A program made the position numbers and the translations under genes. DNA of 27,975 nucleotides from Akkermansiaceae bacterium UBA1518 (lineage in GTDB: Bacteria; Verrucomicrobiota; Verrucomicrobiia; Verrucomicrobiales; Akkermansiaceae). Position 1 is the first letter of the stretch, and each line of letters begins with the position of its first letter. Location of the stretch: positions 1 to 27,975 of the forward strand of contig DCQM01000164.1 of assembly GCA_002323895.1 (NCBI GenBank). Direction: 5' to 3'. The notes beneath the pieces were generated by a model, which searched no databases, was not told where the DNA came from, and saw only the letters and a program-made list of their open reading frames with translations. Positions 24,880 to 27,975 of the stretch are shown piece by piece.

Positions 24880-26181
24880 TTACTTTTGGTTTTGACTTCT
24901 TTTAAGGGTCATTTCGACCCGTTTTTTGATCCCTTCTGGGACGGGGTTATTATTTACGTAATCGACAACTCCAGCTTCATCTTTGCTCATCCATTTTCCA
25001 ATCATCCGGTGGAAGGTGTTGCGCTGATCGTCTTCGCTGGAGAGTCTCATAATCCAATCGGCAGCAAAGGCTGGTTCTTCGCTCATGGAATTCCAAACGA
25101 GGGAGCGAACGCTTTCGTCAAAAGCAGGATTTCCTTCGTAGTTGGCGAGCCAGTCGGAGGCTGCCACGACGTCTTCACTCTGAACTATTTCACGAACGAG
25201 AGCAGGGCCGGCAGAGGCTACAATTTCTTCGGATTGGCCTTCGACCCAGTCCCGGGCGGCGGTCAGATCGTTATCCGCCCATTGCTGAATAATTTCTCCC
25301 GCGGAAGATTTTAGAATTTCTGATCCCATTGAGGAGGCCCATTCAGCGGCGGCGCGCGGGTCGGTTTTGGCGAGCTGTCCGGCAAAACGGCTGGCAGCTC
25401 CAGATTTAAGTTTTTCATCACCAAGGCTCGCAATCCATTGCTTGGTGTTTTCGGGGCCTCCGCTAGTGACTTCGGCAAAGACAGCATCTAAAGCCTGACC
25501 GCGTCCGCGAGAGAAGGGGAGTTCTTCGAGTAACTCGGTGGCACGACCCAGGTCGATTGAAGAAATGCCTTCGATTACTCCAATAATCCATGGATTAGCA
25601 TCGGCGCCTTTCGCTTCGCTATCGAAGTTTTCGCGAGCCCATGCTACCGCGCCTTCGGTATCATTTTTGGCCCAAGCGGAAAGAATGGTCTGACGAGCAA
25701 AATTGGTCCCGGTCTTCTCCTTGGCATAATCGAGGGCTTGAAGTGGATCGACCTGAGCCCAAGCGGATAGAAGCATGCGGTATTCGCCGAATTGCTCGTT
25801 TTCGATCCCATCTTCACGGTAGGCATCGACAGCGGCGAGGTATTGGTCGGGTGAGAGATTTTTAACGAATTTGAGAAATTCTTCGGCCCGGGCAATCGGG
25901 TCTGACATGTTTTTAAGAACCTTGGCTTCCTTACGAATCGCCTCAATCTGTAATTTGCTTGAGTTTTTCTTAGATGTTGAAGCGATCTGACTGGTCGTTG
26001 CAGAAGGGCTTGACGATCGGACTCTACGAGAGATCGTCCTGGATCCAGAAGGGGTAGATTTCGTCTTAGAACCAGAGGTGTCGGCAGCCTCTGGTGAGTC
26101 TCCAGATCCCCGCCCGACGAGAAAGGCAGCCCCACAGCTGACGGCCCAGGCTGCGGCAAAAAGTCTATTTTTTGAGGTCAT
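24880..26181 (-). CDS. Membrane-anchored alpha-helical repeat protein, paralogue A
   Basis: 433 residues. A hydrophobic N-terminal segment (about residues 7-24, 'LFAAAWAVSCGAAFLVG') is followed by a Ser/Thr/Arg-rich linker to about residue 75 and then helical repeats of roughly 33-38 residues. Their hallmark is 'DP(x)2-3A(x)2WA', for example 'AWAQVDPLQALDYA', 'AWAKNDTEGAVAWA' and 'AKTDPRAAAEWA'. The layout suggests an extracytoplasmic alpha-solenoid for protein binding, attached by a signal anchor; no enzyme motif is visible. Proteins of this build are frequent in Verrucomicrobiota but I know no assigned function. It lies 9 bp upstream of msrA and is clearly paralogous to the protein at the right edge. 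Confidence 0.82.
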   Translation of the reverse strand: MTSKNRLFAAAWAVSCGAAFLVGRGSGDSPEAADTSGSKTKSTPSGSRTISRRVRSSSPSATTSQIASTSKKNSSKLQIEAIRKEAKVLKNMSDPIARAEEFLKFVKNLSPDQYLAAVDAYREDGIENEQFGEYRMLLSAWAQVDPLQALDYAKEKTGTNFARQTILSAWAKNDTEGAVAWARENFDSEAKGADANPWIIGVIEGISSIDLGRATELLEELPFSRGRGQALDAVFAEVTSGGPENTKQWIASLGDEKLKSGAASRFAGQLAKTDPRAAAEWASSMGSEILKSSAGEIIQQWADNDLTAARDWVEGQSEEIVASAGPALVREIVQSEDVVAASDWLANYEGNPAFDESVRSLVWNSMSEEPAFAADWIMRLSSEDDQRNTFHRMIGKWMSKDEAGVVDYVNNNPVPEGIKKRVEMTLKRSQNQK

Positions 26182-26309
26182 GGCGGTAAGATACTAAACT
26201 GTAAACGATGCTATTCCGGCTTTTTTTTCGGATCCATTTGTCTGGGGGTTCATAAATAAAGAATAAATCTGCGGTTGCGGCAAGCGGCGGTGGAGCGTAT
26301 GTCGCACTC

Positions 26310-26768
26310 ATGAACCTTCTAGAGGACGACTCAACAGTCATGGGAAAGACCCGTGACCTTTGCGAAACTATTGCCAATGATTCGGATTATCGCGACCTTT
26401 TTCGAAAGGTTGAGAAGTTTCTTGGCGATGACGAAGCTCGCCTGAGCTACCAATCGGTGCACGAAAGCGGGCAGGCCCTAAATCAGAAACAGCAATCAGG
26501 ACTTCAATTGTCAGAGAGTGAAATTGCTGAGTTTGAAGGTGCCCGCTCCGAGCTCTTGAACAACCCGATCGCTTCTGACTTCATGCAAGCCCAGCAAACT
26601 CTGGAAGCTCTTCAGTCGAGCGTCAGCCGGATGGTTGGAATGACCTTGGAGTTGGGGCGCGTCCCAACTCCTGAAGATATTGCTCAAGCAACCGGTGGCG
26701 GGTGCTGTGGTGGCGGTGGCGGTGGCGAAGCAGAAGGTGGCGAAGCAGAAAGTGGCGGTGGCGGATGA
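26310..26768 (+). CDS. YlbF-family protein with Cys-Cys poly-glycine tail
   Basis: 152 residues. The first ~120 residues are helical and resemble the Com_YlbF family ('KTRDLCETIANDSDYRDLFRKVEKF', then 'ELLNNPIASDFMQAQQTLEALQSSVSRMV'). In Bacillus, YlbF works with YmcA and YaaT to mature RNase Y-dependent transcripts, and that complex binds iron-sulfur clusters. The tail is odd: Cys132-Cys133 sit in 'GGGCCGGGGGG', followed by an acidic Gly/Glu segment. A metal or Fe-S site, or a flexible tether, is possible but inferred. ATG 26310 is used; ATG 26340 is an alternative. It is flanked by the two helical-repeat paralogues on the other strand. Confidence 0.75.
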   Translation: MNLLEDDSTVMGKTRDLCETIANDSDYRDLFRKVEKFLGDDEARLSYQSVHESGQALNQKQQSGLQLSESEIAEFEGARSELLNNPIASDFMQAQQTLEALQSSVSRMVGMTLELGRVPTPEDIAQATGGGCCGGGGGGEAEGGEAESGGGG

Positions 26769-26817
26769 GGCTGCTAATCCGTCCCGGCAGTTTGCCGGAC
26801 CTTCATGTTAAAAACGT

Positions 26818-26853
26818 AAGGGGTGGCCGCGATGGTCATCCCTTTTTGTTTTT
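26818..26853 (+). terminator. Terminator of the YlbF-family gene, overlapping the convergent gene's end
   Basis: AAGGGGTGGCC (26818-26828) pairs with GGTCATCCCTT (26834-26844) over a 5-nt loop with two G-U pairs. It is followed by TTTTTG and TTTTTC. The T-run lies inside the convergent coding sequence that ends at 26836. Confidence 0.8.
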
Positions 26854-27975
26854 CTTCTTTTTGGGTTTTGGGAGAATTCCTTTTAGGGCCTTCTCTGGTA
26901 GGAAATCCGAGTTTTTGGTAGCCCACGCTGTGGCTGCGTTTCCGTCGGTTTTGTGCCAGCGGTTCAAGATGTCACGATAGTAGCGCTCTTGGTCTTTGGG
27001 GCGCGAAAGGGTTGAGACGTTTTCGAGTGCAGTTTGCGGGTCTTGCTTGCCTGTTTCTTGTAAAAAACGAATGCGGGCACCATCAAGGTCGGGATCGTCA
27101 CCGAGACTACGCAGCCAGATTGCAGCTTCTGCCGGATCTTTGCGAGCAAGGTATTTAGTAACTCCCTCGGCGGCCTCGGTCATGGTGTCTTGTGGGAGGC
27201 TCTCGGCCCATAACTTGGCGCCATCGAGATTCTGTTGGGCGTATATTTCTGAGACAACTTCGGAGGCATCGCGTCGAGTGGCGACCGTGGTCATATTACG
27301 GATCCAGTTTGAGGCAGATTCTGGGTCTCGGCGGGCTAGCGAGCTGGCGAGGCGTTTAGCGGTATCCCTCTGGAGTTTTGGATCTTTGATCTGCTCGATC
27401 CATTTACCGGCAAATTCGGCCCCCCGAATCACCACTTCGGGAAGGATTTCGCGGATCGCTTGGTTTCTAGTGTTGCTGTCCTCAATGTCCTTGAGTGCTA
27501 GGAGTGCGCCTTCAGGATCGTTTCGGGCCATTCCTTCGATTAGGCCGATCACCCAGTCATTGACCTCGCCAGTGTCTTCAAGGCCTTGAATGGCGATCGC
27601 AGCTTCCTCCGGGCTATCGGACGCCCAAGCCGAGATTGCGGTTTTTCGAGTCCAACCGTCAGATTCGTTTTCATCGAGAAAGGCGATTGCCGTGAAAGGA
27701 TCTCGGTCCATCCACGCGGAGATAAGCATCGAGAACTCGCTCCGATTATAATCAACCCATCCGGCTTCACTGAAATTTTGAACAATGTTTGCTATTTCGC
27801 TGTTATCGATACGATCAATAAAAGCGATCATCTGGCGGGTGCGTTCGACGTGGTTTCCTACATTAAGAACATCGGAGAGCTCGATCATGGTTTGATGGAT
27901 TGCTTCCTCATCTACGGTAGATATCGAACCATTGGTGATTTTCCTTCGGCCGATTTTCTGAGCTTCAGCAATATA
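26836..27975 (-). CDS. Alpha-helical repeat protein, paralogue B (5' end beyond window)
   Basis: The frame is open to the right edge: codons between 27975 and the internal ATG at 27888 read 'YIAEAQKIGRRKITNG' without a stop. Paralogue A has a membrane anchor and linker before this point, so the true start is probably outside the window. The visible 379 residues carry repeats such as 'AWMDRDPFTAIAFL', 'LARRDPESASNWI' and 'LARKDPAEAAIWL'. They align with paralogue A along their length ('NDWVIGLIEGMARNDP' versus 'NPWIIGVIEGISSIDL'). The C-terminus is a Lys-rich tail ('KPKKKKNKKG') encoded opposite the U-tract of the YlbF-gene terminator. A binding scaffold outside the cytoplasm is the likely role. 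Confidence 0.8.
   Translation of the reverse strand, partial: YIAEAQKIGRRKITNGSISTVDEEAIHQTMIELSDVLNVGNHVERTRQMIAFIDRIDNSEIANIVQNFSEAGWVDYNRSEFSMLISAWMDRDPFTAIAFLDENESDGWTRKTAISAWASDSPEEAAIAIQGLEDTGEVNDWVIGLIEGMARNDPEGALLALKDIEDSNTRNQAIREILPEVVIRGAEFAGKWIEQIKDPKLQRDTAKRLASSLARRDPESASNWIRNMTTVATRRDASEVVSEIYAQQNLDGAKLWAESLPQDTMTEAAEGVTKYLARKDPAEAAIWLRSLGDDPDLDGARIRFLQETGKQDPQTALENVSTLSRPKDQERYYRDILNRWHKTDGNAATAWATKNSDFLPEKALKGILPKPKKKKNKKG

Overview
The window looks like a chromosomal segment of a free-living, probably marine, Verrucomicrobiota bacterium. This is an inference from gene content. It carries secreted LamG/thrombospondin-3 proteins ending in a 'SFYRV' domain, a Tat-exported Gfo/Idh/MocA oxidoreductase beside a formylglycine-type sulfatase, a very large alpha-2-macroglobulin, a membrane pyrophosphatase with a 6.53-type glutamate, and alpha-helical 'DPxxAxxWA' repeat proteins. 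Shine-Dalgarno sequences are weak or absent before most starts. No tRNA, rRNA, CRISPR array, insertion sequence or prophage was seen.

Layout. 1-8.5 kb (minus strand): the N-terminal part of a PQQ-type sugar dehydrogenase, a 1895-residue thioester alpha-2-macroglobulin, and hppA. 8.5-9.2 kb: a regulatory region with an 11-base G/C homopolymer and a perfect 10-bp inverted repeat, then a decayed LamG gene. 9.2-16.6 kb (plus strand): Tat-exported oxidoreductase, sulfatase, a 1059-residue multidomain secreted protein, a small membrane protein and recR. 16.6-21.9 kb (mostly minus strand): azurin, a secreted protein of unknown function, rppH (plus), a peroxiredoxin, a candidate double-selenocysteine protein, ribosomal protein S21 and a PhoD-like phosphatase. 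21.9-28 kb: a Prc-type protease (plus), an msrA lipoprotein in an apparent operon with a helical-repeat protein, a YlbF-like protein (plus), and a second helical-repeat paralogue running off the right edge.

The most interesting object is at 19129-19695, minus strand. One 188-codon reading frame has a signal peptide, two tandem domains resembling heavy-metal-associated (HMA) domains, and exactly two internal UGA codons. The UGAs occupy the same position in each repeat, where the first Cys of the usual CxxC metal site would be. Each is followed after 12-14 nt by a perfect or near-perfect hairpin, and both hairpins carry the same CGUGC apical loop, as expected for bacterial SECIS elements. A 12-bp-stem terminator closes the unit. 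An ordinary gene caller would break this gene or miss it. The best reading is an exported selenoprotein with two selenocysteines; two nonsense mutations in a young pseudogene is the main alternative.

Functional themes are inferred. They include use of sulfated polysaccharides or sugars outside the cytoplasm (sugar dehydrogenase, oxidoreductase, sulfatase, LamG proteins), envelope defence and quality control (alpha-2-macroglobulin, Prc protease), and periplasmic or oxidative stress handling (azurin, peroxiredoxin, MsrA, the candidate selenoprotein).
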